From Comamonas serinivorans (GTDB lineage Bacteria; Pseudomonadota; Gammaproteobacteria; Burkholderiales; Burkholderiaceae_C), in contig NZ_CP021455.1 in NCBI RefSeq assembly GCF_002158865.1, positions 124,001 through 188,000 on the forward strand: a stretch of DNA of 64,000 nucleotides, given 5' to 3'. The translations under genes and the position numbers were made by a program. Numbering within the stretch: position 1 is the stretch's first letter; every line of letters begins with the position of its first letter. Below the pieces are notes generated by a model that had not been told where the DNA came from, searched no databases, and worked only from the letters and a program-made list of their open reading frames with translations. This document shows positions 35,640 through 43,229 of the stretch, piece by piece.

Positions 35640-36251
35640 ATGTCTGGCATCAGTGATTATTGGGCCTTCGTTGGCGCCATCGTCGTGTTTCTGTTGATCC
35701 CCGGGCCGGGCAACCTGGCCCTGGTGTCCAGCACCGGCAGAGGAGGGGTACGCGCTGGCATTGCCTGCACCTTGGGTGTGATGCTCGCCGATCAGGTGTT
35801 GATGTGGGCCGCCGTGGCCGGGCTGGCCGCCATGTTGGCAGCCATGCCTGCGGTGTTTGCCGGGGTGCAGTGGTTGGGCGCCGCCTACCTGGTCTGGCTG
35901 GGCTGGCGCATGGTGCGCAGCGCCCCGGGCGAGCGCGTGCAGCTTGCGGTGCGCTCACGGCATCACCTGATGCAGGGCATCCTGGTGACCTTGCTCAACC
36001 CCAAGGCCATCGTGTTCTACATGGCATTTTTCCCCTTGTTCCTCAAAGACAAGGACCATGCCTCGGTGGCCACCTTTGCCGCCATGGCTGCGACGGTGGC
36101 CGTGTTGACCCTGGCCTATGGCGTCATCGCGGCCAGCATCACGCAGGCCATGGCGGGCCGGCTGCGTGCCAATCCTGTGGTGGGGCGGATCCTTGAAAAA
36201 CTGGCTGGCCTGGCGCTGATCGGTTTTGGGGTTCGGTTGGCGCTGCGTTGA
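35640..36251 (+). CDS. LysE/RhtB-family amino-acid exporter
   Basis: 203-residue inner-membrane protein with about six hydrophobic segments. The N-terminal signature IPGPGNLALVSSTGRGGVRAGIACTLGV and the central LLNPKAIVFYMAFFPLF are diagnostic for LysE-type exporters of amino acids or homoserine lactones. The substrate cannot be told. A lysE gene between rsmG and parA is, to my knowledge, an arrangement seen in Comamonadaceae. It ends 19 bases before the parA start. Confidence 0.92.
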   Translation: MSGISDYWAFVGAIVVFLLIPGPGNLALVSSTGRGGVRAGIACTLGVMLADQVLMWAAVAGLAAMLAAMPAVFAGVQWLGAAYLVWLGWRMVRSAPGERVQLAVRSRHHLMQGILVTLLNPKAIVFYMAFFPLFLKDKDHASVATFAAMAATVAVLTLAYGVIAASITQAMAGRLRANPVVGRILEKLAGLALIGFGVRLALR

Positions 36252-36270
36252 ATTCCTAGAAAGAAGGCAC

Positions 36271-37047
36271 ATGGCTGAGATTTTCTGCATTGCGAATCAG
36301 AAGGGCGGAGTGGGCAAAACCACCACCACGGTCAACTTGGCGGCCGGGTTGGCCAAGCTTGGCCAGCGTGTGCTGCTCGTGGATCTGGACCCGCAAGGCA
36401 ATGCCACCATGGGCTCGGGCATCGACAAGCGGGAACTGGTGGCCTCGGTGTACGACGTGCTGCTCGAAAACGAGGGCGTGGCCGATGCGGCCGTGCACTC
36501 GCCCAAAGCGGGCTACCACGTGCTGGGCGCCAACCGCGAGCTGGCCGGCGCCGAGGTCGAGCTGGTGGAGGTCGAGCGCCGCGAGCGTCGGCTGGCTGCA
36601 GCCCTGGCCGAGGTCAAGGACAACTACGACTTTGTCCTCATCGATTGCCCACCGGCCCTGTCCATGCTCACGCTCAATGGCTTGTGCTCGGCCCACGGGG
36701 TGATCGTGCCCATGCAGTGCGAGTATTTTGCGCTGGAGGGGCTCACCGACCTCGTCAACACCATCAAGCAGGTGCACGGCAACCTCAACCGATCGCTCAA
36801 ACTCATTGGCCTGTTGCGCGTCATGTACGACCCTCGGATCACACTGCAGCAGCAGGTCAGCGAGCAGCTCAAGGCCCATTTCGGCGACAAGGTGTTCGAT
36901 TCCGTCATCCCGCGCAACGTGCGCCTGGCCGAGGCCCCCAGCTATGGCTTGCCCGGTGTGGTGTTCGACCCGTCGGCCAAGGGCAGCAAGGCCTTCGTGG
37001 CCTTTGCGCAGGAAATGGTCGATCGTGTCCAGCGTGGGCAGGTTTGA
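36271..37047 (+). CDS. parA: Chromosome partitioning ATPase ParA
   Basis: 258 residues. Deviant Walker A KGGVGKTTT with signature Lys11 and Lys16, VDLDPQGNATMG, Walker B FVLIDCPPALSMLTLNGLCSA, and the C-terminal VIPRNVRLAEAPSYGLPGVVFDPSAKGSKAF. The sequence is the chromosomal Soj/ParA type, which uses ParB-parS complexes to move sister origins apart. The start at 36271 has AGAAGG upstream. The cognate parB would be expected just downstream but is not in the window. The next gene is an RBBP9-type hydrolase (overlap TGATG), after which conserved order stops. Confidence 0.96.
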   Translation: MAEIFCIANQKGGVGKTTTTVNLAAGLAKLGQRVLLVDLDPQGNATMGSGIDKRELVASVYDVLLENEGVADAAVHSPKAGYHVLGANRELAGAEVELVEVERRERRLAAALAEVKDNYDFVLIDCPPALSMLTLNGLCSAHGVIVPMQCEYFALEGLTDLVNTIKQVHGNLNRSLKLIGLLRVMYDPRITLQQQVSEQLKAHFGDKVFDSVIPRNVRLAEAPSYGLPGVVFDPSAKGSKAFVAFAQEMVDRVQRGQV

Positions 37048-37601
37048 TGGCTGCGGAGTCTGCACAGGTGTTCACCTTGCCGGGTTGGCAGGGTTCGGGC
37101 CCGACGCATTGGCAAACGCGCTGGGAAGCCCTGCACGACTTTCAACGCGTCGAGCAACACGATTGGCAGCGTCCGCTGCGGGGTGACTGGTCGGCGCGAC
37201 TCGATGAGGTGGTGGGCGATGCGGCAGGGCCGGTGGTGCTGGTGGCCCACAGCCTGGGCTGTGTCCTGACGGCCTGGTGGGCGGCCCATTCACGCCATGC
37301 CCATCGCGTGAAGGCGGCGCTGCTGGTGGCCCCGCCGGATGTGGCGCAGCCACCGTTGAACCACATCCTGCGCGGCTGGGCGCCTGTGGCCCGTCAGCCG
37401 TTGCTGTTTTCAGCTGCGGTGCTGGCCAGCAGCAACGACCCCTATTGCAGCCTGGCGCAGGCCCGCGCGTTGGCGCGGAGCTGGGGTGCGGGTTTTGAGG
37501 ATTTGGGGCCGCTGGGCCACGTCAATGCCGAGTCGGGTCTGGGGGACTGGCCCGAGGGCCATGCGGCGCTGCGGCGACTCATGGCACAGGCAGGGTGCTG
37601 A
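37047..37601 (+). CDS. RBBP9/YdeN-family alpha/beta hydrolase
   Basis: 184 residues overlapping the parA stop codon (TGATG). It has the small serine-hydrolase fold of the RBBP9/YdeN family: N-terminal LPGWQGSGPTHWQTRWE, nucleophile elbow VAHSLGC (Ser), ASSNDPYCS (acid) and GHVNAESGLGDWPEG (His). The family is widespread in proteobacteria and its natural substrates are poorly known. Its fixed place after parA is conserved in related betaproteobacteria as far as I recall, where parB follows. Here the minus-strand GST genes follow instead. Confidence 0.9.
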   Translation: MAAESAQVFTLPGWQGSGPTHWQTRWEALHDFQRVEQHDWQRPLRGDWSARLDEVVGDAAGPVVLVAHSLGCVLTAWWAAHSRHAHRVKAALLVAPPDVAQPPLNHILRGWAPVARQPLLFSAAVLASSNDPYCSLAQARALARSWGAGFEDLGPLGHVNAESGLGDWPEGHAALRRLMAQAGC

Positions 37602-37738
37602 CCATGGGCGTGGGGTGATTGCCCCTGGCCGTTGACCCACGAGGAGTGTGCAGCCCGCTGCTGAGACTCTGGGCCGCTCTGCGGCGGATCATCGCCTGAA
37701 TTCACCGTCCTGGGCGGCGGCTCCAAGCATGCAGAGCA

Positions 37739-37786
37739 GGTACACGCCCAAACCCGTTCATGCTTGAACGGGGACTGGCCGTTACT
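37739..37786. repeat. 48-nt inverted repeat, copy 6
   Basis: Left arm GGTACACGCCCAAACCCGTT, spacer CATGCTTG, right arm AACGGGGACTGGCCGTTACT. The outer pair is reduced to GTA/TAC-like ends; the inner CCCGTT/AACGGG is perfect. It lies in the gap after the RBBP9 hydrolase, where parB would be expected. Confidence 0.75.
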
Positions 37787-37794
37787 CCGTTCGG

Positions 37795-38415
37795 TCAAAC
37801 CTGGGCGCTGGCCCGTTCGGCTACGCGGTCGCGCCAGGCCTGCAGGTGCGTGAAACCTTCTTCCCCGGCGCGGAACTTCAGCAAGCCGCGGGCGAACTCG
37901 ATGGAGGTGAAGGCCGTGATGTCGGCGATGGTGAAGCGCTCGCCGGCCCAATAGGGCTGTTTGGCCAGCATGCCGTCGAAACGCTTGGCGCTGTCGCGCA
38001 CCCGCTGGGCCTGGACCTTGCCGTGCTCGGGAAACTGAGGCACCTCCAGCGGCGCCAGCCCCGGGTGGGTGTGGCGGATGGCCTGGGCAATGAGGGCCAT
38101 CCAGTACCACTCGGCCTGGCGGTCGGCCATTTCGATGAAGGCCCGTTCGGTGTGGTCCCGCCCCATGAGGTTGGGTTCGGGGTGCAGGCCCTCCAGGTAG
38201 CTGCAGATGGCGCGCGTTTCGCTCAGGCCCCGTCCATCATCCAGTTGCAGCACCGGCACGCGTGCGTGCGGGCTCAGGCGGCGGAATTCGTCCGTGCGGT
38301 GCGCACCGCCGTTCAGGTCCACCGGCACCTCTTCGATGTCGGGAATGCCTTTTTCGGCGATGAACATCTGCACGCGACGGGGGTTGGGCGCGCGGGGCGC
38401 GATGAACAGTTTCAT
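37795..38415 (-). CDS. Glutathione S-transferase family protein
   Basis: 206 residues. The N-domain MKLFIAPRAPNPRRVQMFIAEKG uses Pro-Asn-Pro instead of a Cys at the active-site position. ARVPVLQLDDGRGLSETRAICSYLE holds the cis-Pro and the glutathione-binding Ser/Glu (SETR here). The C-domain has FTIADITAFTSIEFARGLLKF. It resembles the theta/zeta-like GSTs common in proteobacteria. The 48-nt repeat copy 6 lies 8 bases beyond its stop. It is followed upstream by another GST gene on the same strand (104 bases away), and the two may be co-transcribed. Confidence 0.9.
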   Translation of the reverse strand: MKLFIAPRAPNPRRVQMFIAEKGIPDIEEVPVDLNGGAHRTDEFRRLSPHARVPVLQLDDGRGLSETRAICSYLEGLHPEPNLMGRDHTERAFIEMADRQAEWYWMALIAQAIRHTHPGLAPLEVPQFPEHGKVQAQRVRDSAKRFDGMLAKQPYWAGERFTIADITAFTSIEFARGLLKFRAGEEGFTHLQAWRDRVAERASAQV

Positions 38416-38519
38416 GGGGTCTCCTGAAGGGTTGGCGGTGGAAAAAGGGAGGGGCGTCGCGAGCAAACGGGCGAGGCTTGGCGCCAGACCGCGACATCGG
38501 CTCGTGCCGCCGCTGAGGG

Positions 38520-39230
38520 TCAGCCTGGCGAGGGCTTGGCATCGCCCCGCATGACCATGAGGCGCGCGCGTTCCTCGAAGGCCTTGACCTCGTCGGGGGT
38601 GTTGCGCCTCAGCTCGGTCTTGGGCGGCGGGTTGTTGAGGCCGCGCTGCACGGCAGGGCGTTCGGCGATGGCGTCGCGCCAGCGTTTGAGGTGGGGCATG
38701 TCGCTCACGTCCACCCCTGACCAGCGGTGCGTGCGCACCCAGGCAAAGTTCGCGATGTCGGCGATCGAGTAGTCGCCGGCCAGCCACTCGTGCTCGGCCA
38801 GGTGGGCGTCGAGTACACCGCAGAGGCGGCGCGATTCACCCTGGTAGCGCGCGATGGCCAGCGGGATCTTTTCGGGCAGGTAGCGGAAGAACACATTGGC
38901 CTGGCCCATCATGGGGCCGATGCCAGCCATCTGGAACATCAGCCACTGCAGGACGCGCGAGCGGCCCTTCACATCGCTGGGCATGAGCAGCCCCGTCTTC
39001 TCGGCCAGGTAGACCATGATGGCCCCGGATTCGAACACGGCGAAATCGTCTTGCTCGCGGTCGATGATGGCCGGGATGCGGCCGTTGGGGTTGATGGCGA
39101 GGAAGGCCGGCTCCTTCTGCACGCGTGTGGACAGGTCCAGTTCGTGCACGGTGTAGGCCAGGCCCATTTCCTCCAGCGTGATGGAGGCTTTGAAACCATT
39201 GGGCGTCGCGGCGGTGTACAGGTCGATCAT
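38520..39230 (-). CDS. Glutathione S-transferase, Nu/YfcG-like
   Basis: 236 residues from the ATG at 39230 (MIDLYTAATPNGFKASITLEEMG). The TPNG motif, followed by INPNGRIPAIIDR and FESGAIMVYLAEKTG, marks the Nu-class GSTs (YfcG/YghU), which have disulfide-bond reductase activity with glutathione. The C-domain contains WLMFQMAGIGPMMGQANVFFRY, a family hallmark, and ends in a short acidic/basic tail. A longer frame upstream of 39230 is open but unrelated. It is divergent from the D-amino-acid transaminase gene. Confidence 0.92.
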   Translation of the reverse strand: MIDLYTAATPNGFKASITLEEMGLAYTVHELDLSTRVQKEPAFLAINPNGRIPAIIDREQDDFAVFESGAIMVYLAEKTGLLMPSDVKGRSRVLQWLMFQMAGIGPMMGQANVFFRYLPEKIPLAIARYQGESRRLCGVLDAHLAEHEWLAGDYSIADIANFAWVRTHRWSGVDVSDMPHLKRWRDAIAERPAVQRGLNNPPPKTELRRNTPDEVKAFEERARLMVMRGDAKPSPG

Positions 39231-39459
39231 GCGGGGCTTCTCGGCAGTCAAATGCGGCCCGACTGTATCGGGCGGCCCGAGCAGCTTGGGTACTGCGCTT
39301 GACAGCCCTGCCGACACGCCCGAGGCGCAGTGCATGCGGCCGGCTGTCCAATCGTTCGCGGGGCAGTTGCCCCAGCCGCCACGGCGGCTAAGGGACCTGG
39401 GCTTGGCGTACAGTGGCGGTGCGGGCATGTGCGGTGCATGCCCTTCACCCCTTTGCTTC

Positions 39460-40404
39460 ATGGCCATGACACCCGTTTTGCCCGATCTGCCCTGCTACCT
39501 CCAGGGCGAGTACGCCACCATCGACCAGGCCAAGGTCAGCGTGATGGACCGCGGGTTCATCCTCGGGGACGGCGTCTACGAGGTGGTGCCCATCTACGGC
39601 TCGCATCCGTTCTGTCTGCCGCAGCACCTGGCCCGTCTCGGGCGCTCTCTGGCCACCGTGCAGATCCCGGCGCCGCTGGGCGAAGCCGAGTGGCAGGGCA
39701 TCATCGGCGAACTGGTGGCGCGCTACCGGGCGCGCCCGGGCTGCAGCGAGGCCGAGGTGCCCACCGCATCGGTCTACCTGCAGGTGACGCGCGGCGTGGC
39801 CTTGCGCGAGCACACCATTCCGGCCCAGGTCACCCCCACGGTGTTTGCCTTTGCCAACGCCATGGCCACGCCCAGTACCGCCCAGCGTGAGCAGGGCGTG
39901 GCCTGCGTCTCGGCCGACGAGTTCCGGTGGGAAAAGGCCCACATCAAGAGCACCAGCCTGCTGGGCGCCGTGCTTGCGCGCGCCATCAGCCAGGAAGCCG
40001 GCGCCGCCGAAACCATCCTGTTCCGCAAAGGCCGGGACGCCGACGGCCGTCAGGCCGATCAGGGCTTCCTGAGCGAAGCGTCTGCCTGCAACGTCTGGGT
40101 GGTGAAGGATGGCGCCGTGTATGGCCCGCCCAAGGACAACCTGGTGCTGGAAGGCATCCGCTTTTCGGTGCTCGAAGCCTTGTGCGCCAAGCTGAACATT
40201 CCGCTCACGCTGCGCCGCATCGCGCAGGACGAGGTCTTCGCCGCCGACGAGCTGCTGCTGAGCTCGGCGTCGAAGGAAGTCCTGCCCGTCACCCGCCTGG
40301 ACGGGCAAGCCATTGGAAACGGTGTGCCCGGCCCCATCTACCAAAGCCTCTACGCCGCCTACCAGGACATGAAGCGCGCGGCCGCCCAAGGCCAGACGCC
40401 GTGA
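39460..40404 (+). CDS. dat: D-amino-acid transaminase
   Basis: 314 residues from the ATG at 39460 (ATG 39466 also possible). Fold-type IV PLP enzyme of the branched-chain/D-amino-acid aminotransferase family. It contains VSVMDRGFILGDGVYEVVPIYG, YLQVTRGVALREH, and the PLP-binding Lys in WEKAHIKSTSLLGAVLARAISQ. Later it has SEASACNVWVVKDGAVYGPP and EVFAADELLLSSASKEVLPV. It makes D-glutamate or D-alanine for peptidoglycan from D-amino donors. It leads the block dat-ybeD-lipB-lipA, with 28 bases to ybeD, an order known in betaproteobacteria. Confidence 0.92.
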   Translation: MAMTPVLPDLPCYLQGEYATIDQAKVSVMDRGFILGDGVYEVVPIYGSHPFCLPQHLARLGRSLATVQIPAPLGEAEWQGIIGELVARYRARPGCSEAEVPTASVYLQVTRGVALREHTIPAQVTPTVFAFANAMATPSTAQREQGVACVSADEFRWEKAHIKSTSLLGAVLARAISQEAGAAETILFRKGRDADGRQADQGFLSEASACNVWVVKDGAVYGPPKDNLVLEGIRFSVLEALCAKLNIPLTLRRIAQDEVFAADELLLSSASKEVLPVTRLDGQAIGNGVPGPIYQSLYAAYQDMKRAAAQGQTP

Positions 40405-40432
40405 CCGACCGCGGTTCACGAAAGCCCTTCGC

Positions 40433-40750
40433 ATGACCACATCCAGCCCGACCCCCGCCACGACAGCAGATGCCAACGCCGTTTCCAACCCCCGTGAAGA
40501 GATCCTGACCTTTCCGCAGGACTTCCCGATCAAGGTCATGGGCGCCGATGTCGACGGCTTTGTGCACGCCGTGACCACGGTGGCTCGCGAGTTCGACCCC
40601 ACCTTCGACGCCAGCACCATCGAGCTGCGCCCCAGCAGCGGCGGCAAATACCTGGGCGTCACCGTGACCGTGCGCGCCACCAGCCGCGAACAGCTCGACA
40701 ACCTCTACCGCGCCCTGACCAGCCACCCCATGGTCAAGGTCGTGCTCTGA
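40433..40750 (+). CDS. ybeD: YbeD family protein (DUF493)
   Basis: 105 residues. After a Thr/Ala-rich N-tail of about 20 residues comes the small ferredoxin-like YbeD domain: ILTFPQDFPIKVMGADVDGF, TIELRPSSGGKYLGVTVTVRATSREQLDNLYRALTSHPMVKVVL. The family lies next to lipB in very many proteobacteria and is thought to be connected with lipoate metabolism, perhaps as an ACT-like regulator. It is followed by 48-nt repeat copy 7, which separates it from lipB. Confidence 0.92.
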   Translation: MTTSSPTPATTADANAVSNPREEILTFPQDFPIKVMGADVDGFVHAVTTVAREFDPTFDASTIELRPSSGGKYLGVTVTVRATSREQLDNLYRALTSHPMVKVVL

Positions 40751-40765
40751 TGGTTGATGAAAAGG

Positions 40766-40813
40766 GGTATGTCCCATTTCTCGTTGAATCAAAAATGGAA
40801 ATGGCAGCATACC
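40766..40813. repeat. 48-nt inverted repeat, copy 7
   Basis: Left arm GGTATGTCCCATTTCTCGTT, spacer GAATCAAA, right arm AATGGAAATGGCAGCATACC. The outer six bases pair perfectly; the rest is partial. It lies between ybeD and lipB and ends 19 bases before the lipB ATG. Confidence 0.82.
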
Positions 40814-40832
40814 CATGACACATTGAGATCCC

Positions 40833-41762
40833 ATGCACATCCGTGATCTGGGGCGCGTGGCTTATGCACCCACCTTCAGCGCCATGAAGGCCCAGGTGCA
40901 GGCCCAGCCGTTCGACGAGGCCCTCTGGTTGTGCGAGCACGACCCGGTGTTCACCCTGGGCATTGCTGCCCGGGCCGAGCACGTGCTCGCGCCCGGCGAC
41001 ATCCCCGTGGTGCAGACCGACCGCGGTGGCCAGGTGACCTACCACGGGCCTGGCCAGGTCGTCGCCTACCCCTTGATCGACCTGCGCGCGCGGCGCTACT
41101 TCGTCAAGGAATACGTGTTCCGCCTGGAAGAGGCGCTGATCCGCACCCTGGCCGAGCTGGGCGTCACCGGCCATCGCGTGGCCGGCGCCCCCGGCATCTA
41201 CGTGCGCCTGGACGACCCCTTCTCGCACGCGCCGCTGCCCCAGCGGCCCCAGCGCCAGCCGGCCCATCCCGCCCCCGCCCAAAGCGGCGAGGGCCCCCTC
41301 GGGGGGCAGCGACCCGCGTCAGCGGTGGAGCGTGGGGGCCCCGGACTCGCCAGCGCAGGGCCGCTCCCAAGCGGCGAGGGCCCCCTCGGGGGGCAGCGAC
41401 CCGCGTCAGCGGTGGAGCGTGGGGGCCCCGGACTCGCCAGCGCAGGGCCGCTCCCAAGCGGCGAGGGCCCCCTCGGGGGGCAGCGACCCGCGTCAGCGGT
41501 GGAGCGTGGGGGCCCCGATTTCACCGGCCTGGGCAAGATCGCCGCGCTCGGCATCAAGGTCAGCCAGCACCACACCTACCATGGCGTGTCGCTCAACGTG
41601 GCCATGGACCTGAATCCCTTCCTGCGCATCAACCCTTGCGGCTATGCCGGCCTGCCCACGGTGGACCTTTCTACAATCGGGGTTTCGGCCACGGTGGCCG
41701 AGGTGGGGCAACGGCTTGGTACGCACCTCCAGGCCTTGCTCGGCGAGCCGGTCGTGGCCTGA
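40833..41762 (+). CDS. lipB: Octanoyltransferase LipB with repeat-encoded insert
   Basis: Moves octanoyl groups from ACP to lipoyl domains. 309 residues, against about 215-230 usual. The catalytic parts are intact: RGGQVTYHGPGQVVAYPLIDLR, GKIAALGIKV with Lys235, and the acyl-accepting Cys269 in RINPCGYAG. The extra length is a low-complexity segment (about residues 132-228) between IYVRLDDPF and FTGLGKI. It consists of a Pro-rich stretch and three copies of a 29-residue Gly/Pro/Ala unit encoded by an 87-bp tandem repeat. The insert lies at a variable loop before the catalytic Lys, so activity may survive. Between ybeD and lipA; both flanks carry a 48-nt inverted repeat. Confidence 0.93.
   Translation: MHIRDLGRVAYAPTFSAMKAQVQAQPFDEALWLCEHDPVFTLGIAARAEHVLAPGDIPVVQTDRGGQVTYHGPGQVVAYPLIDLRARRYFVKEYVFRLEEALIRTLAELGVTGHRVAGAPGIYVRLDDPFSHAPLPQRPQRQPAHPAPAQSGEGPLGGQRPASAVERGGPGLASAGPLPSGEGPLGGQRPASAVERGGPGLASAGPLPSGEGPLGGQRPASAVERGGPDFTGLGKIAALGIKVSQHHTYHGVSLNVAMDLNPFLRINPCGYAGLPTVDLSTIGVSATVAEVGQRLGTHLQALLGEPVVA
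41284..41517. repeat. Tandem REP-like array in lipB (87-bp unit, about 2.7 copies)
   Basis: Units begin at 41284, 41371 and 41458 and are practically identical; the third stops at about 41517. Each holds the palindromic GGGCCCCCTCGGGGGGC core followed by GGAGCGTGGGGGCCCC. Because 87 is divisible by three, each unit adds 29 residues without shifting the lipB frame. The family is the same as the element in recQ. Confidence 0.92.
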
Positions 41763-41794
41763 AGCGATGCCCGCCACAGTGCCCTTCACCCAGC

Positions 41795-41842
41795 AGTATC
41801 GGCATGTCCGCGTTCAACAATAAACGACAACCCACGCGTACT
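41795..41842. repeat. 48-nt inverted repeat, copy 12 (degenerate), between lipB and lipA
   Basis: Left arm AGTATCGGCATGTCCGCGTT, spacer CAACAATA, right arm AACGACAACCCACGCGTACT. Only AGTA/TACT and CGTT/AACG and scattered pairs remain, but arm length, spacer length and total (48) fit the family exactly. Confidence 0.65.
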
Positions 41843-41889
41843 GCCCTGCGACATGGCCACCGCAGTGCCCAGTTAACCAAGGAAGCAGC

Positions 41890-42876
41890 ATGTCCTCTCC
41901 CGTGACACGCGAGGCCACCACGGCCGCCAACTACAACCCCTCGGCCAAGCAGAAGGCCGCCGCCAAGCTGTCGCGCATTCCCGTCAAGGTGGAATCGAAC
42001 GGCCCGGCGCTGAAAAAGCCCGAGTGGATCCGCGTGCGCGCGGGCTCGCCCACCACGCGCTTTTACGAGATCAAGGACATCCTGCGCCAGAACAAGCTGC
42101 ACACAGTGTGCGAGGAGGCCAGCTGCCCCAACATCGGCGAGTGCTTCGGCAAGGGCACGGCCACCTTCATGATCATGGGCGACAAGTGCACGCGCCGTTG
42201 CCCGTTCTGCGACGTGGGCCATGGCCGCCCCGATCCCCTGGATGTGGATGAGCCGCTGAACCTGGCCAAGACCATCGCCCAGCTGCGGCTGAACTATGTC
42301 GTCATCACCAGCGTGGACCGCGACGACCTGCGTGACGGCGGCTCGGGCCACTTCGTCGAGTGCATCCGCAAGACGCGCGAGCTTTCGCCGCTGACGCAGA
42401 TCGAGATCCTGGTGCCCGATTTCCGCGGCCGCGACGACCGGGCGCTGGAGATCCTCAAGGCCGCACCGCCCGACGTGATGAACCACAACCTGGAAACGGT
42501 GCCGCGCCTGTACAAGCAGGCCCGCCCGGGCAGCGATTACCAGTTCAGCCTGAACCTGCTGAAGAAGTTCAAGGCCTTGCACCCCAGCGTGCCGACCAAG
42601 AGCGGCATCATGGTCGGCCTGGGCGAGACCGACGAGGAGATCCTGCAGGTCATGCGCGACATGCGCGCGCACGACATCGACATGCTGACCATCGGCCAGT
42701 ACCTGGCGCCCAGCAACAGCCACCTGCCGGTGCAGCGCTACGTGCACCCGGACACCTTCAAGATGTTCGAGGAAGAGGCCTACCAGATGGGCTTCTCGCA
42801 CGCCGCCGTCGGGGCCATGGTGCGCTCCAGCTACCACGCCGATCAGCAGGCGCACGCCGCCGGCGTCTTGGCCTGA
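41890..42876 (+). CDS. lipA: Lipoyl synthase
   Basis: 328 residues. Radical-SAM enzyme that inserts two sulfurs into octanoyl groups placed by LipB. Both iron-sulfur cluster motifs are present: the auxiliary cluster CEEASCPNIGEC and the radical-SAM CTRRCPFCDV (CxxxCxxC). The sequence continues with VVITSVDRDDLRDGGSGHF, MNHNLETVPRLY, KSGIMVGLGETDEEI and the C-terminal RSSYHAD, whose Ser is a conserved cluster ligand. It follows lipB by 127 bases, in which repeat copy 12 lies. No gene follows closely, so the dat-ybeD-lipB-lipA block ends here. Confidence 0.97.
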   Translation: MSSPVTREATTAANYNPSAKQKAAAKLSRIPVKVESNGPALKKPEWIRVRAGSPTTRFYEIKDILRQNKLHTVCEEASCPNIGECFGKGTATFMIMGDKCTRRCPFCDVGHGRPDPLDVDEPLNLAKTIAQLRLNYVVITSVDRDDLRDGGSGHFVECIRKTRELSPLTQIEILVPDFRGRDDRALEILKAAPPDVMNHNLETVPRLYKQARPGSDYQFSLNLLKKFKALHPSVPTKSGIMVGLGETDEEILQVMRDMRAHDIDMLTIGQYLAPSNSHLPVQRYVHPDTFKMFEEEAYQMGFSHAAVGAMVRSSYHADQQAHAAGVLA

Positions 42877-43229
42877 GCCTCGGGTTGCGCTCGTCACCCG
42901 CCCTGGCAGGCAGGGTGTAAGAGGGCGCAGCCGCAAGCATGAGCGTGTGTGCGGCATGGGCCGGTCACACAGGTTGGCCCGCACCTGCGGTCAGTTGAGG
43001 GCGGGCAAGGTCCAATGGCCTGGGTTCAGCGCCAGGCGTCACGCTTCCCGAGTTGAGAGCCGACCGCCAAAGCAGGCGCAACTGTCGGAGAGCGCACCTG
43101 ATTGGGGAGCACAAGCGTCCAACATCGACGCGTCGCAGGGACAGTGCTTGGCGTGGGTCACGTCGCTTGGCCTGGCAATGTCAGAATGCCGGCCTTCACG
43201 GTTTCCCTTTTTCTGCAGAACGCTCGACC
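42877..43229. other. Gene-free stretch between lipA and the ParA-like gene
   Basis: About 350 bases. The ParA-like frame is open back to 43053 without conserved residues. I see no terminator hairpin with a T-tract, no repeat copy and no further gene. Confidence 0.45.

Noticed and set aside
36645..37046. Plus-strand frame extending the RBBP9 hydrolase upstream
   Set aside because: The upstream part is out of frame with parA and lacks conservation; the hydrolase starts at the ATG overlapping the parA stop.
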